Below, in pieces: positions 36,527-45,317 of a stretch of DNA of 64,000 bases. Numbering within the stretch: the stretch's first letter is position 1; every line of letters starts with the position of its first letter. Location: contig NZ_LMUP01000002.1 in NCBI RefSeq assembly GCF_009765875.1, positions 186,001 to 250,000 of the forward strand. Direction: 5' to 3'. This stretch comes from Pedobacter sp. L105. GTDB lineage: Bacteria > Bacteroidota > Bacteroidia > Sphingobacteriales > Sphingobacteriaceae. The notes beneath the pieces are model-generated. The model ran no database searches, was not told the origin of the DNA, and saw nothing but the letters and a program-made list of their open reading frames with translations. The position numbers and the translations under genes are program-made.

Positions 36527-37313
36527 TTAAAGAAAATCCGGCAGCCCTCTGCTGAGATAAAGGATCTATTTGCTGATACATCGGTGCAAGTGAATATTTC
36601 ATCGTAGTATTTTTACCCAGCACCAGTTTTTTCAGGTGCGGATAGATCAGGTAAGCCAGTTTTGTAGAAGCAATACCAAAACCTGCACCGGCAACCACAT
36701 CACTTACAAAATGTTTGTTATTATACAACCTCAATACACCGGTTGCTGTAGCGACAAAATATCCGGCATAACCGATCCAGGGAGAAACATCCCTGTATTC
36801 CTGGTTTAAAAATTCAGCCTCTGCAAAAGCATTGGCTGTATGTCCCGAAGGGAAAGAAGCATCATTGGAACCATCAGGGCGTTTCCTTCCTACCCACTTT
36901 TTCACCCCAGACGTGGAAACGCCCATGATACCTTCTGATATGACAAACAATGCTGTTGCATCGGTTAAATTATGCTTTCCCTTTACGCCTAAAAAATTTA
37001 AGGCAAACACTGCTGCCCCAGGTGCAAACTGCATGTAATTGTCTAGATGATCGGCAAACAAAGGATGATCTTCCTGCAGTTCATCTCTTGTTGTAAAATC
37101 CAGTCTCCTGATTGCATTGTTACCCAAAGAAATTAACCCGTAAGTGATAAAAACAGCAGGCACAATAAAGGACTGGACCTTTGGTGGATCCTGACCTCTC
37201 ATCACTGAAGTTTTTTGCGGTCTTAAACTGGAATCCCGGGTAGTAGGGGTAACTGTCTGAGCAAATATAAATCCGGGTAAACTTACCGCCAGAATTAAAA
37301 AGAAAGATTTCAT
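36513..37313 (-). CDS. PAP2-family phosphatase
   Basis: 266 aa from the ATG at 37313, which starts the signal peptide MKSFFLILAVSLPGFIFAQ; the frame extends 11 residues further upstream. The three phosphatase motifs are KKWVGRKRP, PSGHTANAF and RLYNNKHFVSDVVAG. It should dephosphorylate a lipid phosphate at the periplasmic face, for example undecaprenyl pyrophosphate or lipid A. A two-component system and a GT39-like glycosyltransferase lie just upstream, consistent with envelope modification. Confidence 0.9.
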   Translation of the reverse strand: MKSFFLILAVSLPGFIFAQTVTPTTRDSSLRPQKTSVMRGQDPPKVQSFIVPAVFITYGLISLGNNAIRRLDFTTRDELQEDHPLFADHLDNYMQFAPGAAVFALNFLGVKGKHNLTDATALFVISEGIMGVSTSGVKKWVGRKRPDGSNDASFPSGHTANAFAEAEFLNQEYRDVSPWIGYAGYFVATATGVLRLYNNKHFVSDVVAGAGFGIASTKLAYLIYPHLKKLVLGKNTTMKYSLAPMYQQIDPLSQQRAAGFSLNGTF

Positions 37314-37444
37314 AAGCACTATTTCTTTGACCATCTGATTTTCCACAGGTCGAAAGCAAATAAACAGCGCAATCCTGAAGTAAGTCTGAATATTCCAGTA
37401 GTATCAAGACAAATACTACAAAAAAGCCTGTGCGTAGCGTCGTA

Positions 37445-38710
37445 TCAGCTCGTTAAGCTATCCCAGTAAAACACAAAATGATGTTGTTCATCAGCAAAAT
37501 GATATTGGATCTTCACGCCAGACTGATCGCAGATTTGCTTCACAATGGAAAGCCCCAAACCGTTATGCTGGCTATGCTGCGCTTCTTTGTAAAAACGATT
37601 AAATAATTTGAGCTTATCGAGTGGTTTACCATTTCCGGTATTACTAATCTGCAGCAGTCCTGCTTTCAATTTAATAGTAATATTCCCTCCTTTAACATTA
37701 TGCCTGCCAGCATTGCTCAACAGGTTATTCAACAGGATCTCTATCAGTTCAGGATTTATAATCAGCGAAGAGTGATCCAGAACAGTTATAACATCAATCC
37801 CGTTACCCATCCAGAACTCCTTAAACTGGTCCAGTTTCTCTCTAACCCGCTCCTCCATATCGATTAGTTCTACCTGCCCATATTGAAGGTTCTCTATTTT
37901 TGCGAGCAGGAGCAGCGACTGATTTAACTTGGCCAACCGGTGTATACCAGAATAAATACTTTTTAAGGCATCACTCTGACTTTCCGACAATCCCTCCTCT
38001 TGTATCACCAGGTCTAATTTAGAACGCATAATAGCCAATGGTGTCTGCATTTCATGCGATGCATTTTCTGTAAATTCCTTTAATATCCTGTAATCATCTT
38101 TAGCGCTGTTAATCACTTCAGAAAGGGTGTGGTTCATAAAAGAAAACTCCTCGATATCAGTTTCTGGTAAACTTGGCATTACTTTATTTCCCAGCTTAAA
38201 TCCTCTCAGTTGATTAATAGTTGCATAGAACGGATGCCATAATTTTCTTAAGATCAATTGGTTCACCAAAATAGAAATCAGGATAATAGCCAGCATCATC
38301 CCCAGGGTAGTAAAAACTATGGTCAGCGTGAGCAGCTTTGTTCCTTCCAGTGGTTTATCTATATTAATTTCATACAATTTCCCTTTTACTTTTTGTGTGA
38401 AAATCAGCTGACGGAACATCCCCATACGATGTTCTTCAGGATCGTAAAGCCTAACCAGTGAATATTTCTTTTTAACAGGCGCCGGAATCACATGGTAATT
38501 AACGTCTACCTCTTCAAAGTTTTTAAATACAGGCAGCGCATCGTTTTTACCTACATATTCCTCCAAACGTTCTTTGTATTCTTTCAGTGTATCATCCAGC
38601 TCATGGATCAGTACTAAATTGATAATACCGTAATAAACGGCCCCCGAAATAATGAAAACGGCAATCATTACCGTCAGGTTGATGCGGTTATACTTGGTAA
38701 ATAGTTTCAT
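37445..38710 (-). CDS. Membrane sensor histidine kinase
   Basis: 421 aa. Two membrane segments (residues about 12-32 and 130-152) enclose a periplasmic sensor of about 95 residues. HisKA contains ENASHEMQTPLAIM, followed by an ATPase with N-box LLNNLLSNAGRHN and G-box GLGLSIVKQ. Its ATG overlaps the TGA of the response regulator upstream (ATGA), so the two are co-translated. Because that regulator lacks its phosphorylation site, the kinase may instead signal to the paralog at 40793-41470. Confidence 0.93.
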   Translation of the reverse strand: MKLFTKYNRINLTVMIAVFIISGAVYYGIINLVLIHELDDTLKEYKERLEEYVGKNDALPVFKNFEEVDVNYHVIPAPVKKKYSLVRLYDPEEHRMGMFRQLIFTQKVKGKLYEINIDKPLEGTKLLTLTIVFTTLGMMLAIILISILVNQLILRKLWHPFYATINQLRGFKLGNKVMPSLPETDIEEFSFMNHTLSEVINSAKDDYRILKEFTENASHEMQTPLAIMRSKLDLVIQEEGLSESQSDALKSIYSGIHRLAKLNQSLLLLAKIENLQYGQVELIDMEERVREKLDQFKEFWMGNGIDVITVLDHSSLIINPELIEILLNNLLSNAGRHNVKGGNITIKLKAGLLQISNTGNGKPLDKLKLFNRFYKEAQHSQHNGLGLSIVKQICDQSGVKIQYHFADEQHHFVFYWDSLTS

Positions 38711-39099
38711 TGAGTTGTTGAAACAGGTATGATGAATTTATATCCCATACCATAGATGGCTTTAATGTAATCAGGGCAACCAGCCTTTATCAGCTTATTG
38801 CGTAAGTTTTTAATATGGGAATAGATCGAATCGTAATTATCGTACAGATTTACATCATCGCCCCATAAATGATCTATGATAGCTTCTTTAGTAACAACCC
38901 TGTTTCTATTGGTGATTAAATACGTTAACAGCTTAAACTCTTTACGTGTTAATAGAACGGATAAACCATCAACTACCAGGGCCTTACCTTTAAGGTCCAG
39001 TACCAACCCGCCAATAACGATTTCTTTACACCCAGCTTCAAAATAATTCTTCATACTATCCGACAGATCCTTTTCGTCTTCGATAATCAATAATTTCAT
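38707..39099 (-). CDS. OmpR-type response regulator with a collapsed receiver domain
   Basis: 130 aa from the ATG at 39099. The first 20 residues (MKLLIIEDEKDLSDSMKNYF) match a receiver start, but the chain then passes within about 15 residues into the winged-helix output (GLVLDLKGKALVVDG...TRKEFKLLTYL...YGMGYKFIIP). Compared with the close paralog at 40793-41470 about 95 residues are missing in frame, including the phospho-acceptor Asp and the Thr and Lys switch residues. The DNA-binding domain is complete. It cannot be phosphorylated normally; it may bind DNA constitutively or be a decaying duplicate. Confidence 0.85.
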   Translation of the reverse strand: MKLLIIEDEKDLSDSMKNYFEAGCKEIVIGGLVLDLKGKALVVDGLSVLLTRKEFKLLTYLITNRNRVVTKEAIIDHLWGDDVNLYDNYDSIYSHIKNLRNKLIKAGCPDYIKAIYGMGYKFIIPVSTTQ

Positions 39100-39149
39100 G
39101 ACCAATTAAAAGCAAAGAAATAAGGCAATACTGATTTAATTCTGTAGAA

Positions 39150-39173
39150 GATCAAATACTTAATCATTTGATC
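39150..39173. promoter_or_regulatory. Inverted repeat in the divergent regulatory region
   Basis: GATCAAAT (39150-39157) and ATTTGATC (39166-39173) form a perfect inverted repeat with an 8-nt spacer between the truncated regulator gene and the glycosyltransferase gene. It is a candidate operator. Confidence 0.4.
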
Positions 39174-39314
39174 ATACCTTCTAAATATCAATTTAACCCT
39201 AATCTAAATTTCCGAAAGCAACTTCAAACATTCCTCAAAATTGACAGCTAACATCGCCTATTATTCAGTTGCCATACTTAAAAAATGGGATAAATAAGAT
39301 GGGTAAGGAAAATT

Positions 39315-40814
39315 ATGAAGACAAGAATGAAGGGCTTTCAGCAAAAAGCTGAAAAGAAAGAACAGCTATTAACAGGTCTTGTTATCTCTATAGTTTTACT
39401 AAGGTTTGTATTTGTTTTTATCATGGGGCCAATGCCACAGGATGCCTATTATTTTTTCTACAGTCAGCATCCTGCATTGTCTTACTTCGATCATCCGCCC
39501 ATGATCGCTTATCTGCTCAGTATGTTTACTACTGTTTTAGGTAAAAATATCATCGCCATAAAATTTGCAGATACTTGCACTACGCTGGCGGGCATAGCCC
39601 TGTTTTATCAGCTGGGAAAGTGTTTTCTGGAAGGGCAAAAACTGACTAACGCTTTATATTTATTGTTATCCACCTTAATGGTAACTATTCTATCATTGGT
39701 ATCCACGCCCGATACCCCATTGGTTTTATTCTGGACCTGGTCACTATGCCTGATTTACCAGGCAATTTTTAAAGACAAACCCGTTTATTGGTTGTGGTCG
39801 GGCATAGTGATGGGGCTTACTTTTGACAGTAAATACACCGCTATATTACTGCCTGCCGGGGTCATTTTGTTTTTATTATTATCACCAGCATACCGTCGTT
39901 CATTACTATCAGTATGGTTCTGGCTCTCTGTAATTAGCTTTTTCATTGTTATTTCCCCGGTAATCGTCTGGAATGCCCAGCATCATTTTGCTTCTTTTAA
40001 ATTTCAGGGTGCTTCCAGGGTAAACGATACCACAGGAATACATATTCAGCTTAAATATTTCTTCGGTTTGATCGGTCACCAGTTGCTGGTGGTGATGCCT
40101 GTTTTATTGATTGCCATATTTTATTATACTTTCCGTGTGAGTAAAAAACGTCAATTCAGCTTTCCCAGGATTGAGCCAAAAACACTTTTTCTATTATGCT
40201 TTTTTCTGCCGATGATCTGCGGCTTTACATTCGTTTCGTTCTTTTGCTGGGTAAAACTGAACTGGCTAATGCCGGCTTATATCACGGGTACGATTTTGGC
40301 CGCCGGTTATCTCCCCCGAAAATGGGTAACGTACCAGGTCTATTTGTCTCTTGTCATACATCTGTTGCTGGTTGTAGAGATTATTTTATATCCGTTTCCG
40401 GTACAGTCTGATGATACATGGTTTGGCTGGCAGGACCTGGCTGCACAGGTTACACAACTTAAGAAAACGTACCCGAAAACATTTGTATTTTCTGCTGATG
40501 GTTATAAAACCTCCGCAGAACTTAACCTGCTGATGAAAGGTTTTACCTATTCGCAGAACGTGATTGGCGAAAATGCATTACAATTTGATTATGTTAATGC
40601 CGACCTATCTGTGCTCCACGGGAAAGATGCCTTATTTATTGACTCAGATCCACATTTTAAAAACGAAGAAAAATCAAATCAACCGAATGGGTCTTTGCTT
40701 CATTATTTTAGCTCAGTAAAAGAATTACAGCCGATTATCATCAGGAAAAATGGGAAAGCCGTCCGCAAATTCCTGGTCTATTATTGCAGTAATTACGCGA
40801 TCACAAATTTATAA
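39315..40814 (+). CDS. GT39/ArnT-like membrane glycosyltransferase
   Basis: 499 aa with about eleven membrane helices and a soluble C-terminal part. The first loop MPQDAYYFFYSQHPALSYFD followed by HPP carries the acidic residue pattern (D-A-Y-Y, Y-F-D-H-P) of the PMT/ArnT superfamily, which transfers sugars from polyprenyl phosphate to lipid or protein acceptors. It is probably an envelope sugar modification enzyme controlled by the flanking two-component genes. The 3' end overlaps the convergent regulator gene by 22 bp. Confidence 0.85.
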   Translation: MKTRMKGFQQKAEKKEQLLTGLVISIVLLRFVFVFIMGPMPQDAYYFFYSQHPALSYFDHPPMIAYLLSMFTTVLGKNIIAIKFADTCTTLAGIALFYQLGKCFLEGQKLTNALYLLLSTLMVTILSLVSTPDTPLVLFWTWSLCLIYQAIFKDKPVYWLWSGIVMGLTFDSKYTAILLPAGVILFLLLSPAYRRSLLSVWFWLSVISFFIVISPVIVWNAQHHFASFKFQGASRVNDTTGIHIQLKYFFGLIGHQLLVVMPVLLIAIFYYTFRVSKKRQFSFPRIEPKTLFLLCFFLPMICGFTFVSFFCWVKLNWLMPAYITGTILAAGYLPRKWVTYQVYLSLVIHLLLVVEIILYPFPVQSDDTWFGWQDLAAQVTQLKKTYPKTFVFSADGYKTSAELNLLMKGFTYSQNVIGENALQFDYVNADLSVLHGKDALFIDSDPHFKNEEKSNQPNGSLLHYFSSVKELQPIIIRKNGKAVRKFLVYYCSNYAITNL

Positions 40815-41470
40815 CCCATTCCATAAGCAACTTTGATATAGTCAGGACAGCCGGCCTGCACCAGCTTTTTACGCAGGTTTTTAATATGGGCATAAATAAA
40901 ATCGTAGTTATCTGCCATCTCAATATTACTTCCCCACAAATGTTCTACCATAGCTTCTTTAGTGACCACTTTATTTTTATTACTCACAAAGTACAGCAGT
41001 AACTCATATTCCTTTCTGGTAAGCGGGATTTCCAAGTCGTCCAGCTTTAATGTCTTTTGAAAAATATCCAGTACAAGCTGATCAATGGTGATCTTATTTT
41101 TTCCTTCAAAAGAACGCCTGCGTATAATTGAAGTTACCCTCGCACCCAACTCTGCCAGATGAAAAGGCTTAGACAGGTAATCATCGGCACCTGTTTGTAA
41201 TCCAGCAATTTTATCATCCAATGAATTACGGGCACTGATAATGATCACTCCTTCTGCCTTACCCATAGCTTTTAATTCCTTTAGCACATCCAACCCATTG
41301 CCATTGGGCAGTGTGATATCTAAAATGATGCATACATACTCATTCAGATGAATTTTTTGCATGGCAGCATAATAATCATAAACCGGCTCGCAAAGAAAAT
41401 CCTCACTGGCCAGGTAAATACAAATACTATCAGAAAGCTCTTTTTCGTCTTCTATGACTAACAGTTTCAT
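40793..41470 (-). CDS. OmpR/PhoB-family response regulator
   Basis: 225 aa from the ATG at 41470 (the open frame extends eight residues upstream). The receiver is intact: acidic pocket EDE at 7-9, phospho-acceptor D51 in IILDITLPNG, Ser in IISAR and Lys near 100 in LSKPF. The winged-helix output domain ends YIKVAYGMGYKFVIA. It is a close paralog of the deleted regulator at 38707-39099, on the other side of the glycosyltransferase. It has no kinase of its own next to it. Confidence 0.93.
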   Translation of the reverse strand: MKLLVIEDEKELSDSICIYLASEDFLCEPVYDYYAAMQKIHLNEYVCIILDITLPNGNGLDVLKELKAMGKAEGVIIISARNSLDDKIAGLQTGADDYLSKPFHLAELGARVTSIIRRRSFEGKNKITIDQLVLDIFQKTLKLDDLEIPLTRKEYELLLYFVSNKNKVVTKEAMVEHLWGSNIEMADNYDFIYAHIKNLRKKLVQAGCPDYIKVAYGMGYKFVIA

Positions 41471-41654
41471 TGGGTCTGGATTAATTGCTGCCAAATTAAT
41501 TCACAAAACTGTTTTAATTCTGTTTTCATAGGATCATCATCAATTGAATAAAGGAATACCAGCCTATACTGAATAAGGTTCGCTGAGTTAAAATGCCCCG
41601 ATTAAAGATTTATTCAAAAATATTCTTTTGTTATAAAACTATTCACTACGTTAG

Positions 41655-41680
41655 CAGTGTAATACTTAACTACTACACTG
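41655..41680. promoter_or_regulatory. GntR/YtrA-type operator abutting the start codon
   Basis: CAGTGTA (41655-41661) and TACACTG (41674-41680) are a perfect inverted repeat with a 12-nt spacer, and the ATG of the ABC gene follows with no gap. From memory, the operator described for Bacillus YtrA is an AGTGTA/TACACT repeat. The third gene of this operon is a YtrA-type GntR regulator, so autoregulation is likely. Confidence 0.65.
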
Positions 41681-42520
41681 ATGATAGATATTTCAAACTT
41701 ATCCTTTGGTTACAGCAACAAGCATTTGCTGTATAAGAACCTCTCCCTTTCCATCCAAAATGGAAATATTTATGGTTTGCTGGGGAAAAATGGTGCTGGT
41801 AAATCTACGCTCCTAAAAAACATTGCTGGTATCTTATTCCCTACTGATGGAAACGTTACCGTGGATGAAATGAACCCGAAAAGGAGAAATCCCTCCTTCC
41901 TGAGAACTGTTTATTACATTCCTGAAGAAGTATATGTCCCTGCATTAACCATCAAACAGTACTTAAGTCTTTTTGCCGTTTTTTATCCGAATTTTAATGT
42001 GGAACAACTCCATAAGTATTTAAAGGAACTGGAGGTAGAGGTTCCTGGTAAACTCAATGCTTTGTCTTTCGGTCAGCAGAAGAAATTCATTATTGCTTTT
42101 GGATTAGCCTGTAATACCAAAGTGATATTGATGGATGAACCTACCAACGGATTAGATATTCCTTCAAAATCGCAGTTTAGAAAATTGATTGCCTCAGTAA
42201 TGACAGAAGAACGGATCATATTTATTTCCACTCATCAAACCAGGGATCTGGAAAACCTAATTGACCAGGTGATCATCGTGGACAACGGGCAGTTATTATT
42301 ACATGCTTCCATAGAAGAAATTTCTCAAAAGCTCTATTTCGAAACGGTCTCCGTAATCCCTGCCAATAACAAAATCTTATATCGTGAAAATGATCTGAAA
42401 GGGACGTCTATTGTAAGAGAGAATTTAACAGGTGAAGACTCCCGTATCAACCTGGAATATCTTTTCAACGGCGTAACTGCAGAACCTCAATTAACCAAAG
42501 AAATTTTTCAAAACAATTAA
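41681..42520 (+). CDS. ABC transporter ATP-binding protein
   Basis: 279 aa. Walker A GLLGKNGAGKSTLLK, signature LSFGQQKKF, Walker B VILMDEPTNGLD and H-loop ISTHQ are all present, so it is an active ATPase. A C-terminal extension of about 60 residues follows. It is the first gene of a four-gene operon with its presumed membrane partner 8 bp downstream. Arrangement with a GntR/YtrA regulator resembles ytr-type operons induced by cell-wall stress. Confidence 0.92.
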   Translation: MIDISNLSFGYSNKHLLYKNLSLSIQNGNIYGLLGKNGAGKSTLLKNIAGILFPTDGNVTVDEMNPKRRNPSFLRTVYYIPEEVYVPALTIKQYLSLFAVFYPNFNVEQLHKYLKELEVEVPGKLNALSFGQQKKFIIAFGLACNTKVILMDEPTNGLDIPSKSQFRKLIASVMTEERIIFISTHQTRDLENLIDQVIIVDNGQLLLHASIEEISQKLYFETVSVIPANNKILYRENDLKGTSIVRENLTGEDSRINLEYLFNGVTAEPQLTKEIFQNN

Positions 42521-42528
42521 CCACTCTC

Positions 42529-43323
42529 ATGAACGATACATTTAACATTACAAGGTTCGGCTGGCTTTTTAGAAAATCAATCCTGGAACGTCCAACATTA
42601 ATTTTAGGTTCCATAGCGGCTACTATGGCCATTACTTTTCTCTGTTATGCTTTTGTACAGGCAACAATTGGTGTTGAAAGGGCACAGGTAGTCTCTTTCA
42701 TGGCTGGTTTTTTTATTGGAGGAAGTTTAATGGCCTCCTCGGTATTCAATTATTTTTCCTCGAATGCCAGCGGATCGTCTTTCCTGATGCTCCCTGCCTC
42801 ACATTTTGAAAAATGGTTGTGCGGAATTTTAACAGCCGGAGTATTATTTACCTTAATCTTTTTGGGGTTTTACCGCGTAATCGATATTTTTTTTGTAAAC
42901 CATTACCGCAATGGTCTTGATCCAAATAGCCCTGGTTATCAGAATCTCTATCATTCAGTAGATGTATTCGCTTTTGATAATCGAATTGCCCAAAGAATAT
43001 ACCTCATGTACGTGAATGTAGGGGCAACAATGCTGTTAGGTTCTTTGTATTTTAAAAAGGTAAGCTATATCAAAGTAGCACTTATCATCTGCACTTTTGT
43101 CGGCTGCACTTACCTGCTGAACCTGGTATTCATAACCTTTCTGTTCAAACATGTTGATGCGGCCAATCCCTTTGATCATGTATTCTTAAAGGTTGGAAAT
43201 GAAGTAGGATTAATAGGCTTGCCCTACCCATTAGATAACGCTTTTCATATTTTATCACTTTATATTGTTCCAGCAATATTATTGTTAGTCGCCTACCTGC
43301 GACTTACGGAAAAAGAATTTTAA
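42529..43323 (+). CDS. ABC transporter membrane subunit
   Basis: 264 aa with about six hydrophobic segments (for example LILGSIAATMAITFLCYAFV and VVSFMAGFFIGGSLMASSVF). It begins 8 bp after the ATPase gene and ends directly at the regulator start (TAA then ATG). It fits ABC-2-like permeases of YtrA-type operons; no sequence motif identifies a substrate. Confidence 0.75.
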   Translation: MNDTFNITRFGWLFRKSILERPTLILGSIAATMAITFLCYAFVQATIGVERAQVVSFMAGFFIGGSLMASSVFNYFSSNASGSSFLMLPASHFEKWLCGILTAGVLFTLIFLGFYRVIDIFFVNHYRNGLDPNSPGYQNLYHSVDVFAFDNRIAQRIYLMYVNVGATMLLGSLYFKKVSYIKVALIICTFVGCTYLLNLVFITFLFKHVDAANPFDHVFLKVGNEVGLIGLPYPLDNAFHILSLYIVPAILLLVAYLRLTEKEF

Positions 43324-43695
43324 ATGGAGTTTAGAGAAAAACAATCAATTTATCTACAGATAGCAGAATATGTATGTGAACAGATCTTACTTAAAAGCTG
43401 GCTGCCCGGCAATAAGATCTTAAGTATCCGCGACCTGGCCATATTCATGGAAGTAACGCCAAATACCATACAGCGTACTTATGATTTTTTGACCCAAAAA
43501 CAAATTATAACGAACAAACGTGGTGTCGGTTATTTTGTAGAAGATGAAGGGATAGAACGTGTACTGGCTTTTAGAAGGGAACAATTTGTAGAAAATGAAT
43601 TACCCGTAATTTTTAGAAACATGTACCTGCTTAACCTTAGTGCAGAAGAATTTAATACCCGGTTCAAAGATTTTATTAAAGAAAATTTCAACTAA
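43324..43695 (+). CDS. GntR-family regulator, YtrA subfamily
   Basis: 123 aa. The winged helix is typical: IYLQIAEYVCEQILLKSWLP, GNKILSIRDLAIFMEVTPNT, IQRTYDFLTQKQIITNKRGVGYFV. The short C-terminal tail of about 45 residues without a ligand domain is the mark of the YtrA subfamily. It starts directly after the permease stop. It probably represses its own operon at the inverted repeat before 41681. Confidence 0.92.
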   Translation: MEFREKQSIYLQIAEYVCEQILLKSWLPGNKILSIRDLAIFMEVTPNTIQRTYDFLTQKQIITNKRGVGYFVEDEGIERVLAFRREQFVENELPVIFRNMYLLNLSAEEFNTRFKDFIKENFN

Positions 43696-43701
43696 AAAAT
43701 T

Positions 43702-44418
43702 ATGAAACTCAGTTCAATTATACTCCTGGTTATGCTGGCTTTATTTGTAACCAGCTTATTTGCCTCCGATCTGATCCTTAAAGACAGATACAATAAAATT
43801 GATAAAAGCGATGTATACTGGAATTATGAAAAAATATTAGAAAAACCCTTTAAACATATTAAACTTACAGGCGGGAATCTTACCAATATTGTATTCGAGC
43901 AAAACAAAAATTGCTCGGTGAGGGTTGCGGACTTCTGGGGTGGTTTTAAAAAGAGTAATATCAAAGCCTCTGTTGACCATGACACCTTATTTATTGAACT
44001 TCCTAATAACTATACCGACCTGATAGAAAAATCCTGGATGAAAAGTAAAGTCCTGGTTCGCATTGCAGCTCCAGAATTGTTATCGGTTGAAGGTTTTGAC
44101 ACTAATTTCGAAATCCAGAAATTCCAGCAGAAATCGTTAGATATTAATTTATCAGGCAAATCAAGACTAGAAGTAGAAAGTAATAATCACACTTTTGACA
44201 CCCTTAATATTGTCCAAAAAGATTCTTCGTCAGTTGTTTTTGAGATGAATCCAGATATAAAAGAGTCACCCGATATGCAAGCCAGATTAGTAAATGCGAA
44301 ACTGCAGGGAGTTTCCGCACTGGATATTGGGCACATGAAATTAAACAGCAGTAAACTTAATATTGGAGATAGTGCCGCGGTAATCCTTTCCGGTAAGTCT
44401 ATAGGAAAAAATAAATAA
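43702..44418 (+). CDS. Secreted hypothetical protein (head-GIN-like beta-helix)
   Basis: 238 aa with a signal or anchor segment (IILLVMLALFVTSLFA). The rest is regular short beta repeats (LRLEV-, LNIVQKD-, LQGVSALDIGHMKLNSSKLN), reminiscent of the DUF2807/head-GIN adhesin-like fold, but I am not certain. It is the last gene of the ABC/GntR operon, 6 bp after the regulator, and ends in a terminator. Confidence 0.65.
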   Translation: MKLSSIILLVMLALFVTSLFASDLILKDRYNKIDKSDVYWNYEKILEKPFKHIKLTGGNLTNIVFEQNKNCSVRVADFWGGFKKSNIKASVDHDTLFIELPNNYTDLIEKSWMKSKVLVRIAAPELLSVEGFDTNFEIQKFQQKSLDINLSGKSRLEVESNNHTFDTLNIVQKDSSSVVFEMNPDIKESPDMQARLVNAKLQGVSALDIGHMKLNSSKLNIGDSAAVILSGKSIGKNK

Positions 44419-44437
44419 TTGATACTTTCAATAAAGT

Positions 44438-44484
44438 TGCACTGCCCCAACAAGTTAGACACTTTACGGGGCAGTGCAGTTTTT
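44438..44484 (+). terminator. Rho-independent terminator of the ABC/GntR operon
   Basis: TGCACTGCCCC (44438-44448) pairs perfectly with GGGGCAGTGCA (44468-44478) around a 19-nt loop, followed by GTTTTT. The remainder of 44485-44729 shows no gene. Confidence 0.8.
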
Positions 44485-44729
44485 AAATTTTGGGGCGTTC
44501 AAGGTTGCAAAAAGGCTATTTTATTTTATTCAACCAGCAGACGGTAAGTACAGCTGTAGCGCACACTGGTATAAGATTAACAATTGTATACAGACAAGAG
44601 CAAGCAGGTTACACTACAGAATAATTACAGATTTAACTCTTAATATTACGAACCAGAACTGTTAAGCTATCCCTATGCTCAGGCAAAGATGATCATTTAA
44701 GGAGTTAGCGTATACATAAACAAAAAATT

Positions 44730-45143
44730 ATGTGGTGGATATATGCACTCTTATCGGCGTTTTTTGCCGCAGTTACAGCCATCTTAGCCAAGATTGGTAT
44801 TAAAGGAATTGACTCTAACCTGGCTACTGCCATAAGAACTGTGGTGGTTCTTATTTTAGCCTGGGCTATTGTCTTTTTTAAAAATGACCATCACGCACTG
44901 GCAAGCCTTACCCGGCAAAACTGGATCTTCCTTGGCCTTTCTGGTCTGGCGACCGGACTTTCCTGGGTCTTCTACTTTAAGGCGCTGTCTATGGGCAGGG
45001 TTTCACAGGTGGCGCCTGTTGATAAAGCCAGCGTCGCCATTGCCATCCTGCTGTCTGTTGTTTTCCTTGGAGAACCTTTAACCCTTAAAACAGGTATAGC
45101 GGTGCTCCTGATCATTGGTGGAACGCTTGTACTTATCTTTTGA
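44730..45143 (+). CDS. Small EamA-family transporter
   Basis: 137 aa, one EamA/DMT unit with four to five membrane helices; the second half of usual two-unit transporters is absent. The end SVAIAILLSVVFLGEPLTLK followed by TGIAVLLIIGGTLVLI is the family hallmark. Single-unit members are thought to work as dimers. The gene is free-standing. Confidence 0.88.
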   Translation: MWWIYALLSAFFAAVTAILAKIGIKGIDSNLATAIRTVVVLILAWAIVFFKNDHHALASLTRQNWIFLGLSGLATGLSWVFYFKALSMGRVSQVAPVDKASVAIAILLSVVFLGEPLTLKTGIAVLLIIGGTLVLIF

Positions 45144-45162
45144 TAAATACGGTAAGATCAAA

Positions 45163-45285
45163 CTATTCTGCTGTTATCTTATCAGAAGGAAGCCAGTTAT
45201 CTGTTCCTCCCAATATATTTTTCACCGTATAAAGCTTTGCTTCTTCAGCACTCAGCTGCTTCGACCAGATCATATGATATATTAT
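45163..45285 (-). pseudogene. C-terminal remnant resembling a pectinesterase
   Basis: The minus-strand frame reads MIWSKQLSAEEAKLYTVKNI, then LGGTDNWLPSDKITAE-stop. W-x-x-Q-L-x-x-E-E-A-x-x-Y-T-V-x-N-I-L-G-G-x-D-x-W-x-P is the usual end of Bacteroidota pectinesterase-type enzymes. The rest of the gene is missing; the remnant lies between the EamA and TonB-receptor genes. Confidence 0.4.
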
Positions 45286-45317
45286 AAAGTTGTCCGCGGA
45301 CCTTTGATAATTAAATC

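Noticed and set aside
39103..39105. TTG start two codons upstream in the truncated regulator
   Set aside because: The ATG at 39099 begins exactly like the paralog (MKLL).
44438..44478. Possible insertion-sequence end (TGTCTAACTTGTTGGGGCAG on the minus strand)
   Set aside because: It resembles the termini of some IS families but is fully explained as one arm and the loop of a terminator; no transposase or second end is nearby.
44474..44665. 63-codon plus frame after the ABC operon
   Set aside because: It begins inside the terminator hairpin and has no protein-like pattern.
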